The notes under the pieces: model-generated
Database searches by the model: none
What the model saw: the letters and a program-made list of their open reading frames with translations, nothing else
What the model was told of the DNA's origin: nothing
Shown: piece after piece, positions 46,068 to 54,155 of the stretch
Numbering within the stretch: position 1 is the stretch's first letter
How the letters are laid out: every line of letters begins with the position of its first letter
Origin: Muricomes intestini
Lineage (GTDB): Bacteria; Bacillota; Clostridia; Lachnospirales; Lachnospiraceae
Length of the DNA: 64,000 nt
Direction: 5' to 3'
NCBI RefSeq assembly: GCF_004346165.1
Contig: NZ_SLZZ01000002.1
Span: 62,001-126,000 of the forward strand
Position numbers and translations under genes: made by a program

Positions 46068-46532
46068 TTATACTGTATTGCGCTCCAGAATATACTGTAA
46101 AAGAGCTTCACAGCCTTCCAGTATAGCAACATAAGTACAATCAAAATTACCGGTATACCATGGATCCTCAATATTCCTCGGGTTATCAGAAAAATCCAGA
46201 AGCCTGTGTACTTTGCATTCCCTATCCTCCCCGATAATCCGATTAATATTACGGATATTCTCATTCTCCATCCCTATAATATAGTTGTAGTCATCGTAAT
46301 CCTTTTTTCGAAGCAGAGCAGCATATTTCCCGGCAGTGCTGATACCGTATTCTTTTAATTTCCGTACCGTTCCGCGATGGACCGGATTTCCGATATCCTC
46401 CCGGCTTGTCGCCGCCGAGGCTATAAAAAATGAATTCCCCAGCCCACGTTTTTGTACCATGTCACGGAAGAGAAATTCCGCCATAGGGGAACGACATATA
46501 TTGCCGTGGCAGATAAATAGTATTTTTATCAT
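46068..46532 (-). CDS. Low-molecular-weight protein-tyrosine phosphatase
   Basis: This 154-residue phosphatase has the P-loop CHGNICRS (C-x5-R, Cys8 nucleophile) at the N terminus and the general-acid segment EDPWYTGNF near residue 122. It would dephosphorylate tyrosine or arginine residues or small phosphoesters. AAAGGGATATAAAACT precedes the ATG. Its first 12 codons are duplicated at 53610-53644, on the far side of the 7.1-kb island. The present 5' end and upstream region were therefore probably supplied by the integrated element, which reconstitutes the gene. Confidence 0.95.
   Translation of the reverse strand: MIKILFICHGNICRSPMAEFLFRDMVQKRGLGNSFFIASAATSREDIGNPVHRGTVRKLKEYGISTAGKYAALLRKKDYDDYNYIIGMENENIRNINRIIGEDRECKVHRLLDFSDNPRNIEDPWYTGNFDCTYVAILEGCEALLQYILERNTV
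46498..46532 (-). repeat. Attachment-site-like direct repeat, PTP-proximal end of island
   Basis: This segment matches 53610-53644 at 32 of 35 positions in the same orientation. A 16-base identical core ATATTGCCGTGGCAGA lies at 46498-46513. It sits in codons 1-12 of the intact PTP gene. Confidence 0.75.
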
Positions 46533-46676
46533 AGTTTTATATCCCTTTATAAATCTTCAAATGCCTGTAAATACTGGCTTCTTGGCGCTTTCTCATTTTT
46601 TTGTTTCTGCCCTGTTCTACGCATATCTACATAAATCTGCGTAAATTACCTGACAAATGGTGTAGTAAATGATATA

Positions 46677-47030
46677 TTAATTCCATTCTTTCTTAACCAT
46701 ATCCAGTGTTTTGACTTCCTGAATATCTATGATTTTTGTTATCTACTTCGCTGTCCGGTCATAACTTGCATGAATATAAACATTCAGTGTAATACTGCAT
46801 CAGAATGTCTCATCAAATATTGCAACGTTTTCACATTCATACCTGCATTCACAATATTCGCGCAGAATGTATGTCATAGAAAACGTGAGAGGGCGTGTCC
46901 GGCAAGGGCTGATTTGTATGAAACTTCTTGTATTTCTTCATCGTCCAGTACATTTCATTCTCAATATACGGCACAACCTTTGGATGCATTTCCTGGAAAG
47001 TCTATTAATAATTTCCAGATCTTCGAATGA
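46677..47030 (-). pseudogene. Tyrosine recombinase (phage-type integrase) C-terminal remnant
   Basis: Read on the minus strand across frameshifts, the DNA encodes VVPYIENEMYW, LPDTPSHVF, then HTFCANIVNAGMNVKTLQYL, MRHSDA, a shift, ITLNVYIHASYDRTAK, an in-frame stop, and IIDIQEVKTLDMVKKEWN. This is the C-terminal catalytic region of an integrase. The R-H-x-x-R segment is damaged at its first Arg, and the final Tyr is in VYIHASY. At least two frameshifts and a stop make it nonfunctional. It sits 145 bases from the PTP-proximal repeat, the usual place for an integrase. No N-terminal half was found. The rest of the 590-base gap contains no other gene. Confidence 0.8.
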
Positions 47031-47122
47031 TGGCAAAACTTCCAACAAGAAAATCAACAAATAACTTTCCCCTATTTATGATAACGATAGCAGAACCTCA
47101 TATGGTCAAAGCAAGTCACCGG

Positions 47123-47791
47123 CTAAGCCGATGTTCTTGACACTTCAACTATGGTGTCATGTTCGAGTATCTTGGTAAATTTGGAAATCATTTTCTGAGC
47201 AAGAGGTTCATCATAACTTTTTTCGGATATATTTTTCCAGTATGATGCATATAGATTTTGCAATTCCCTAAACAACGATTCTGGATTGCACAAATAATAC
47301 TCACCATTGTGTTCCACAATACAATCCTGTTCAAATGTAATGGCAGTATTCTCCTTTGTTTGGCCTTGATGAATTATTCCACAACGAATCCCTTTGTAGA
47401 ACTTTTGAGCATCAGCAGTAGAAATCTCAGAATCTAATTGTGGCAAAACTGTTTTATATGCATCTACGATATGATTTCCGCCATCGCTTGACTCATCATA
47501 CCCATTGATTAATTCAAAATATAATTCAACAAGAATACAATTAATACCCATGACGATAAAGCCAAAATTCTCACGATTTTCAAATGTTTTAGTAGTTCTG
47601 ATAAATGTATTGATCGGTTTTATATAGTTGCCCGCAATACGCAATCTCATGTTTTTGCAAATCTGATTATAATACTTTACTGCATCGGCATGAATTTCCT
47701 TTTCCAAAGCATCCTTGTAATTAGAAAGCAAGACTTTTGCCTCCTCTGTTTTCATTGTCGTGTTAAAATATGTATGGTCATTCTTAAACAA
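47123..47791 (-). CDS. HEPN-like protein with Rx4H motif, last gene of the island operon
   Basis: This 222-residue protein is largely helical and has no family I can name with confidence. Near residue 140 it reads GIRCGIIHQG, which fits the Rx4H catalytic motif of HEPN ribonucleases, and this segment lies in the all-helical context expected. The start is probably TTG at 47791, because AGGAGGG lies six bases ahead; the ATG at 47755 lacks a site. The ribosome site overlaps the end of the SMC-like gene, so translation is coupled. It may be an RNase effector or a toxin-like component of the operon. The HEPN call rests on one motif and context. Confidence 0.6.
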   Translation of the reverse strand: MFKNDHTYFNTTMKTEEAKVLLSNYKDALEKEIHADAVKYYNQICKNMRLRIAGNYIKPINTFIRTTKTFENRENFGFIVMGINCILVELYFELINGYDESSDGGNHIVDAYKTVLPQLDSEISTADAQKFYKGIRCGIIHQGQTKENTAITFEQDCIVEHNGEYYLCNPESLFRELQNLYASYWKNISEKSYDEPLAQKMISKFTKILEHDTIVEVSRTSA

Positions 47792-47801
47792 ACCTTCCCT
47801 C

Positions 47802-50180
47802 CTACACAAAAGCCGCTTCTAAAAGTTCACATAATTCAATCCCACGTCCACTTAACTTATACTTTAGCAGCTTACTAATACGGTCATCGCAGGTGATGAA
47901 AAATAATTGCTCCATGGTTGCTTTTGATGTCATTTGATACTTAAGCAAATCCATGAATGCAAGCATATTTACATCATCCATACAGGCAGTCAAGTCATCG
48001 ATAAAATATACCTTCATCTTTTCACGGTCATTTCTTGCATTGATACCCGCAAAAAAATGAGCCAGCATAAAGACACTGATCTGACCATTACTCAAAATAT
48101 TAACAATATTTTTACCTTTATCATCAACTAACGAGATCCCCTCATTCTCCTGGACAATGTTGATCCCATCACTAGAATTAAATCTTGCCAGTTTATTATA
48201 GAACTTGCTAAGAGCCGGACCTACTTTTTCGTACTCGTCTTTCGAAAGTTCCTCCACAACATCTTTGATATCTTTTGCTCTCTGAGATGCACTATTTTTC
48301 AGTTTTTGAAGTTCTTCTATTTCCGCATCAAGGTTCTGATTCTTCTTATTATCCTCCTCCAGTTTCTGATTCAGGTCATATAACGTCTGATTTGCAAGAA
48401 TACTATCAATAGCATTAATCTTTGATACAAATAAATCATAAGAAAAATCCGAAATCTCATAGGATCTGGTAATGAGATTTTTTACCTTTGCATATGTCTG
48501 TTGCACCGTCTCATTTTCAAATTCATACCCTAAAACCGTTAGAATCTGCTGATAAACATCTCTCACTTTCTGCTCTTTGACTTCCTCTAAAAGCGCCCCC
48601 TCTACAGCAGCCAGTAATTTCCCTACCTTTTCTGCGGTCAATTCTTCTATATTAATCTCTTGTCCCAATTTCTGTAATATTTTAACCGCATCAAAATATG
48701 GCTGTATCTCATCCTTTAGAACTTTCAGGCCACTAATCTCTGTCTCCAACGTTTCCTTTTCTTTCTCCACAACGGATTTTGTGTAATTAATAATTTTCTG
48801 ATAAAGGATTTCAATCTCCGTCTGTAACGAGGTTTTATGTACTTCTTTTACCTTTACAACTTCCCCATTTTGCTTGATATACTCATCGGCTTCCTTAAGA
48901 ATCAAAGCTTCCTCCATGGTAGAAAATGACTTCGAGCCACAAACGGGACATCTGGCAACACCATTCTCTTTTAAAACAGCATCTCTATGTTCAATCACCA
49001 CTTGTTTATTCGCAGAAAGAGAGGATAACAACTTTAGCATCTTATTATTTTGGGAAAGCAGCTCAATCTCATCAGAAAGATCCTTCATATTTTTCTCTTT
49101 CTCTTTAATTGCCTTCTTATCCACATCAAAACTAGACTTCATAAAACCATCAATTTCTAAAGCACTCATTGATTCCCCATCCTGGAAGATTGTATCTTTT
49201 GAAAGAGACAACCCCTTCAATTTGCTAAGTTTGGCCTCAAGCCTTATAATCGCATCCGTATTCTTCGAAAATCCAGCTTTCACCGCGCGTTGAATAGACT
49301 CTCCCTTCGTCTCCCAGTAAGAAGCAATCTTTTTGATAACAGACTGCTGGCTCTTTAAGTTCTCATTTTCTACAAGTTTATAAAGTTCTTCTTTCGCCAC
49401 CTGATAACCACAATTTTTCACTTCTGCTTTCTGCGCAGTTAACTCGTCTTTATCAAGACCAACAATCTCTGTCTTCTCATCCGGATAAAAAATGGTCAAA
49501 GGATACGAAACCTGCTTTGCATCCTCACGAGCTTTCGCCAACTGATTTTCATGATTCTCAATCACCGCCTGCGGTACCTTCTGTTTGGTCTTATCCTCAA
49601 TATAGCGATCCACATCCTTAGCAAAAAGCTCCAGATTCTCCGCAATTTGGTTCTGCTCATCATAGTTCGTTATAAACTCATTAAAGAAGTCCTTTAGGTC
49701 CTTTCTCTTTTTACTTTGAACATTAAATGACTTCTGAACATCACAAAAATGAAAATTATAGAAACTATCTCCTACATATTCCCGGATAAATGCTTTCGCC
49801 ATTTCTTCATTTTCATCAATCATAATTATAGATAACTCTGGATTTAATTCATCCTTTGTCTGCTCTCTGCAAAGAATTCTCTCTTTCTCTCCATCAAATA
49901 ACCATAGAACTACCTTGACCTTTGCTTTTGCTCCAGCATCTCGGTTCTTTAGAATTCCACCGGTATTCATCTTGCGTTCATCACCGTTGGTACTTCTGGT
50001 ATCGAAAGCAGTTTTTAATCTTCCAATATTGCCAGTCAGACACCACTCAATCGCATCGATAGTTGTCGTCTTACCAATTCCATTTGCAGCCGAAAGAAGC
50101 ACAACCGATTTATCTTCAAAATCGATTATTTTATCGCGAAACCTCCTAAAATTTACCATCTGTATTTTGCGAATTATCAT
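47802..50180 (-). CDS. Rad50/SbcC-like SMC ATPase with zinc hook (ABC-3C ATPase)
   Basis: This 792-residue ABC-class ATPase has Walker A AANGIGKTT (residues about 31-39). Long coiled-coil arms surround a zinc-hook motif CPVCGS near residue 411. A signature-like SNGQISVF lies near residue 697 and Walker B KVYFIDDLTACMDD near 733. The signature lacks the standard LSGGE form, and the residue after Walker B is Asp, so ATP turnover may be slow or regulated. The ATG at 50180 overlaps the TGA of the preceding gene (ATGA) and is preferred to a GTG four codons upstream. It would sense DNA structure or ends and control the nuclease encoded two genes upstream, as proposed for ABC-3C systems. Confidence 0.88.
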   Translation of the reverse strand: MIIRKIQMVNFRRFRDKIIDFEDKSVVLLSAANGIGKTTTIDAIEWCLTGNIGRLKTAFDTRSTNGDERKMNTGGILKNRDAGAKAKVKVVLWLFDGEKERILCREQTKDELNPELSIIMIDENEEMAKAFIREYVGDSFYNFHFCDVQKSFNVQSKKRKDLKDFFNEFITNYDEQNQIAENLELFAKDVDRYIEDKTKQKVPQAVIENHENQLAKAREDAKQVSYPLTIFYPDEKTEIVGLDKDELTAQKAEVKNCGYQVAKEELYKLVENENLKSQQSVIKKIASYWETKGESIQRAVKAGFSKNTDAIIRLEAKLSKLKGLSLSKDTIFQDGESMSALEIDGFMKSSFDVDKKAIKEKEKNMKDLSDEIELLSQNNKMLKLLSSLSANKQVVIEHRDAVLKENGVARCPVCGSKSFSTMEEALILKEADEYIKQNGEVVKVKEVHKTSLQTEIEILYQKIINYTKSVVEKEKETLETEISGLKVLKDEIQPYFDAVKILQKLGQEINIEELTAEKVGKLLAAVEGALLEEVKEQKVRDVYQQILTVLGYEFENETVQQTYAKVKNLITRSYEISDFSYDLFVSKINAIDSILANQTLYDLNQKLEEDNKKNQNLDAEIEELQKLKNSASQRAKDIKDVVEELSKDEYEKVGPALSKFYNKLARFNSSDGINIVQENEGISLVDDKGKNIVNILSNGQISVFMLAHFFAGINARNDREKMKVYFIDDLTACMDDVNMLAFMDLLKYQMTSKATMEQLFFITCDDRISKLLKYKLSGRGIELCELLEAAFV

Positions 50181-50809
50181 CTTTTCAGCCACTCCTTAAT
50201 CTTCTCGTAATCCTGTACTTTAAAAGACTTATCCAGTACACCTTCTTTTTCTTTTCTGTTCACTCTTTTCTGCTGCTTTTTCATTAACGCTAAAAGATTC
50301 TCATCCTCCGGAAGTAACTGACTCAATCGCTTCTTCTGCTCCACATCCGGTGCAAATGCATCTGTCGGAATCATATGGAATGGTAATTCGATCACCTCAT
50401 CATCATCGATTACAATCTGATTCTTATCTGTCATATCGCCCTTAATGAGGATCTTTCTCGATATTAGCAAATTACCCTCTCGGCTCTTATCTGGAATCTC
50501 CTTGGAATAAACAATCAACTGCACAATATTATACTTTAACTTATGAATCTCTTCTGATTTACCATTAATAATCATAAACACACGAATTCGATCATCCCAG
50601 CGATCACATAAAGAATCGATTTCCATCAAGTCTCCATTCAGAAGGAAAAACAAATCATCTCTCTGCTCACTGATAAAAATACATAATAATTCTTCCGGTT
50701 TCTGTTCCAAATCAAAGATATCCTCCAGATTAATTTCATATTCAGAAGCTATATCCCCAACAAGAATATCCTTATATCCACTTTTCTTAAACTCTTCCTG
50801 CAAAATCAT
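50177..50809 (-). CDS. Small middle component of an ABC-3C-like system
   Basis: This 210-residue soluble protein has no motif I recognise on its own. Its size, its place between a nuclease gene and an SMC-like ATPase gene, and the charged C-terminal tail (KKQQKRVNRKEKEGVLDK) match the middle-component (MC) proteins of ABC three-component systems. It probably bridges ATPase and effector. The start at 50809 lies right after the nuclease stop codon, with GAGG ten bases ahead. Its stop overlaps the ATPase start by four bases. Confidence 0.65.
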   Translation of the reverse strand: MILQEEFKKSGYKDILVGDIASEYEINLEDIFDLEQKPEELLCIFISEQRDDLFFLLNGDLMEIDSLCDRWDDRIRVFMIINGKSEEIHKLKYNIVQLIVYSKEIPDKSREGNLLISRKILIKGDMTDKNQIVIDDDEVIELPFHMIPTDAFAPDVEQKKRLSQLLPEDENLLALMKKQQKRVNRKEKEGVLDKSFKVQDYEKIKEWLKR

Positions 50810-50811
50810 AA

Positions 50812-52362
50812 CTACATTTCCTCTTTGATACATTTCTCAGAAAAGATGCAACCACTGCAAGCTTCCTGTACGCTCCATTCGTCCTCATCAATTCCAATAC
50901 ACTCCATACACTCAATATAGAAACTATCTTCACCAAGATCTGCAACCGTAGGGTTTTCATTTACGTTCGCCGTACTATAATTATAATAATTTTTACCTTT
51001 CGTGATTTTACTATTCTCAAAAAACCATTTTCCTGGTTTCGGTGATATATTCACCATACGTTCTACAATCTTTCGTTTTGCACCTTTAAACTTTCCGCCT
51101 GCCGGGGGAAGAATTACACTATGTTTTACATATTTATCTTCAGTAAAATTCAGACAAACATAGTCAGATGCTGAGGAATCCATGTAATAACATGGATCAA
51201 ACATTTCTAAATGAGCAGAAATTTCCGTCTCATCATTCACCTTCTCCTGACAAATGTCTAGCATAATCTTCCACAGATAATCTAGAAAAGAAAGAAAGGC
51301 TGTTTTACATTCCGTCATATAGATGAATCTGTCATCTACAATCGCGCCCCTGTAAGCAGCAACCTTACTAACATCGTCCATACTAAATGTATTCAATAGC
51401 TGATACTGACCATCTACAGTTTGAGCAATTTTATTTATCCATTGTAAAGTATTCTGGTATATCCGGTTCAACATGTGAATCTGTAAATCAGAAAGGTCAT
51501 TATTATTTATAATCTCACCATATTCCTCGCAAACAACACCCACCAGATAATTTGCAATAGTCTTCTCAGTCTTCGTCCTGACGGAATCTACCATATACTG
51601 ATCAAATTCTGTTTTATCCACTCGCAGCTGTTCAAAATCCGAATCAACTAATTCATAACGCCGTTGTATATATGAAATCGCAAGGCCAAGCAGAATTAAC
51701 TGCCAGTGCTCCTCATCTCCACCACTATCAGCATTCGGATAATTTCGGGCTAATGCTTTCATCAATTCTATTTTGTACTCATTGATATTCAATTGGTGGG
51801 AGATATAATATTGGGTCACAAACCCTTTCAGCGAGTCCTCCGAAGCCATGGCCGCAAACAGATTTTTCTTTTGTTCGTCTTTCTTATTCGTTGTGTAAAT
51901 ATTCGTCTTCAGCCAGGTAACCGGATCCACAATATTTGAATAATTCATCGACTTGCGGAGCGCATTTCCAAGTCCAATATATGTTTTCATCTCATCAAGC
52001 GTTGGTTTATTAACCTTTGACTTTCTATGAATATAAAGTCTCGGAACTGCTGTCAAAGTAGACTGAAGCATCTGAAGGCGTAGATACTGATAATAAAGAT
52101 CTGTCGAAATTTCCTTTATATTCGGATTTGTCTTCGGATAATACTTCACCTGAATAATCTCAAATGTACCATCCTCGAAAAATACATCCACATCCTCTAG
52201 ATATTCTGAACAGACATACTTTACTTGATTCTTAAGGAGACACATAATCGTAATATAATCCTGAAATAAAAATCCCCTAATCTTACTCGTTGCATCTCTA
52301 TCCTTATCACCATCATACATGACTGATAATTTATCAAATTCTTCTTTCGTATACATACTCAC
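50812..52362 (-). CDS. DUF4297-like dsDNA nuclease with C-terminal cysteine motif (ABC-3C effector)
   Basis: This 516-residue protein begins with a restriction-endonuclease fold: GFLFQDYITIMCLL, then LEDVDVFFEDGTFEIIQVKYY with the Asp...QxK catalytic signature of the DUF4297/Cap4-type nucleases. A long helical middle follows. The C terminus holds four cysteines (CMEC then CSGC, and a further Cys) that could bind zinc. It is the likely DNA-cutting effector. GTG 52362, nine bases after a GAGGGGGAG site, is taken as the start; ATG two codons later is possible. It is 27 bases after the DUF1016 gene and adjoins the middle-component gene. Confidence 0.78.
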   Translation of the reverse strand: MSMYTKEEFDKLSVMYDGDKDRDATSKIRGFLFQDYITIMCLLKNQVKYVCSEYLEDVDVFFEDGTFEIIQVKYYPKTNPNIKEISTDLYYQYLRLQMLQSTLTAVPRLYIHRKSKVNKPTLDEMKTYIGLGNALRKSMNYSNIVDPVTWLKTNIYTTNKKDEQKKNLFAAMASEDSLKGFVTQYYISHQLNINEYKIELMKALARNYPNADSGGDEEHWQLILLGLAISYIQRRYELVDSDFEQLRVDKTEFDQYMVDSVRTKTEKTIANYLVGVVCEEYGEIINNNDLSDLQIHMLNRIYQNTLQWINKIAQTVDGQYQLLNTFSMDDVSKVAAYRGAIVDDRFIYMTECKTAFLSFLDYLWKIMLDICQEKVNDETEISAHLEMFDPCYYMDSSASDYVCLNFTEDKYVKHSVILPPAGGKFKGAKRKIVERMVNISPKPGKWFFENSKITKGKNYYNYSTANVNENPTVADLGEDSFYIECMECIGIDEDEWSVQEACSGCIFSEKCIKEEM

Positions 52363-52389
52363 GAATCATTTCTCCCCCTCTATTTGCAT

Positions 52390-53457
52390 CTACATATCCA
52401 TTTTCTGTCCGTCTACATATATCGCTGGATGCTGCATAGAAAAAATTTCTTTCTGTCGTTCAATCTCTGCTTTCAATTGCTCTTTCGTAGGCAAATAAGT
52501 CAGATATTTAGACATAAACAGTCGGTCATTATCATGAAGTACCGAATATCTGGCAATATCTTCGTCAGTTTCCGAACACAATAGAATCCCAATGGTAGGA
52601 TTATCTCCCTGTCCTCGTTTTAAATCATCATACATGCGCACATACATATCAATCTGTCCTACATCCTGATGCGTAATTCTGCCCATCTTCAAATCAATTA
52701 GAACATAACACTTCAGTTCGATATTGTAAAAAACGAGATCTAAATAGTAATCTGAAGTTTCCGTTACAATATGCTGCTGACGAGCCACAAATGCGAATCC
52801 TCTGCCCAATTCCATCAAAAAATCTCTAATGTGCGAAAGAATGGCAGATTCCAAATCTCCCTCTAAATAGGTATCCTCATTTTTAAAACCAAGGAATTCC
52901 GCAATCACCGAACTTTTGATTAATTCAAATTGATTTTTCTGATACTCTGCGATTTTCTGCTTCATTTCTTCAATTACGGCATCTTTTTTCGGTGCCTGAA
53001 TCAGTCGATAATAATATTGCGTACTAATATTACGGTCTAAGGTCCTTGAACTCCAGCTCTCGTCAACAGCCTCTTTCATATACCAATAACGTGCATTTTC
53101 ATCTGCAACACGAAGCAGGCTCCGAATATGTGTCCAGTTAAGATTGTGAACGCACGCGTTCACAATCTGCTCATCGGGAAAGCACTGATAAAATTTGATG
53201 TAATAATGCAGATTTCTTTTAGAATAATTTTTGCCAAACTCCTTTGTTAAATCATCTGCTAATGCGGAAATTAAACCACTACCATACTCTGCACGTTCAC
53301 TGCCACCCAGTTCCTGTTCTACAATTCTTTTACCAATATTCCAATAGGTAAGCAGCATCGCCTTACTGGAAGCACTATAGGCTGCTTCTTGCCCAGAAGA
53401 AATAATACTTTTAATTTCTATAATAACTGATTGGTATGGCGTCAAATGATTTTCCAT
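52390..53457 (-). CDS. DUF1016 (YhcG-type) PD-(D/E)XK nuclease
   Basis: This 355-residue protein has the N-terminal DUF1016 region (AMLLTYWNIGKRIVEQE, YGSGLISALADDLTKEFG, YSKRNLHYYIKFY). The C-terminal PDDEXK nuclease has LDLVFYNIELKCYVLIDLK, giving the Asp and D-x-K metal-binding residues. Such proteins recur in defence islands and beside restriction systems. ATG 53457 follows GAGGTGA closely. It is the first gene of the island operon, with a promoter at 53483-53511, and precedes the DUF4297-like nuclease by 27 bases. Confidence 0.9.
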   Translation of the reverse strand: MENHLTPYQSVIIEIKSIISSGQEAAYSASSKAMLLTYWNIGKRIVEQELGGSERAEYGSGLISALADDLTKEFGKNYSKRNLHYYIKFYQCFPDEQIVNACVHNLNWTHIRSLLRVADENARYWYMKEAVDESWSSRTLDRNISTQYYYRLIQAPKKDAVIEEMKQKIAEYQKNQFELIKSSVIAEFLGFKNEDTYLEGDLESAILSHIRDFLMELGRGFAFVARQQHIVTETSDYYLDLVFYNIELKCYVLIDLKMGRITHQDVGQIDMYVRMYDDLKRGQGDNPTIGILLCSETDEDIARYSVLHDNDRLFMSKYLTYLPTKEQLKAEIERQKEIFSMQHPAIYVDGQKMDM

Positions 53458-53482
53458 CACGTCACCTCGATTTCCCATAATA

Positions 53483-53511
53483 ATTATATTTTAACTTGCT
53501 TTTCCTGTCAT
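53483..53511 (-). promoter_or_regulatory. Promoter of the island operon
   Basis: On the minus strand ATGACA (53506-53511) and TATAAT (53483-53488) are 17 bases apart, ending 26 bases before the DUF1016 start. Confidence 0.6.
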
Positions 53512-53609
53512 ATCAAGGCTCTTTCGAAAATGGTGTAATAGTGGTGTAGTAAACGCCTCTAGCTGCCACGAAACCATTGATTTTACAGGCTTTTCCGGGA
53601 CTTTTCAAG

Positions 53610-53644
53610 ATATTGCCGTGGCAGACGAATAGTATTTTAATCAT
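53610..53644 (-). repeat. Attachment-site-like direct repeat and truncated PTP 5' end
   Basis: From ATG 53644 this encodes MIKILFVCHGNI, the start of a PTP, then diverges into unrelated sequence with a stop. It matches 46498-46532 and shares the core ATATTGCCGTGGCAGA at 53610-53625. The ATG overlaps the stop of the TOTE-type gene, so the original order was helicase then PTP. Confidence 0.75.
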
Positions 53645-54155
53645 AATGTTTAACTCCCTGTGCCAATGCCATCTCCAACAATTCCGCAGCCACTTTAATG
53701 TCTTTTACCCTCATCAAATTATCCCAGACATCTTCTTTTCCAAGAAGATTCATTCCCCCATGCCATACTAATAACTGATCAATTACTGCAAAATGTTCTG
53801 TTTCATTTTCAGTGAATCTTACAATGATTCCCACATCTTTCATCTGCTGAATCAGGGATTGCAAAAACATGACATTCCCATGTGTATTGTTCTCCGGATT
53901 CTCAGTAATAACAATAATCTTTACACCGGCCTCCTGCCTTGGCTTCATAAGATAAATGAGCCGGTCAATCTTTTTCTGAATAATATCAGGACTGGAAATA
54001 ACAATTTCTTTTTCTGCCTCCGCTAAATCCTGCTCAAAAATATCCATATAATTTCCCGCATCATATATTGCATTTACATTTTGTTTGTCTGCAACTATGT
54101 CAGACATAACGCGAAATCCAATCTTTTTGTATGTCCTTAATCGCTTCGAATACAT
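53637..54155 (-). pseudogene. 3' part of broken TOTE-type gene: end of helicase plus PLD-like domain
   Basis: This frame continues the helicase C terminus with YSKRLRTYKKIGFRVMSDIV and then a PLD-like domain of about 150 residues (VVISSP-type EIVISSPDIIQKK, VKIIVITENPENNTHG, EHFAVIDQLLVWHGGMNLLG). The last holds the H-x-K-related end motif, where His is in EHFAVID. It is out of frame with the upstream part. The junction near 54155 lacks about 30 residues including helicase motif VI. The 3' end overlaps the truncated PTP start. It has no ribosome site of its own. Confidence 0.75.

Larger units (their letters stand above)
46498..53625. mobile_element. Decayed integrative island carrying a conflict system
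   Basis: About 7.1 kb is bounded by direct repeats within the 5' end of a PTP gene. A degenerate tyrosine integrase lies beside one end, and TGGTGTAGTAAA motifs occur near both ends (46658-46669 and 53542-53553), like integrase arm sites. A single five-gene operon is the only intact cargo. No excisionase, relaxase or phage structural gene is present, so it is a minimal, probably immobile remnant or satellite-like island. The PTP gene is regenerated at one end and truncated at the other. Confidence 0.7.

Noticed and set aside
53516-53644. Chimeric frame from the truncated PTP start into island DNA
   Set aside because: Only the first 12 codons match a phosphatase and the active-site Arg is missing, so no functional protein is expected.
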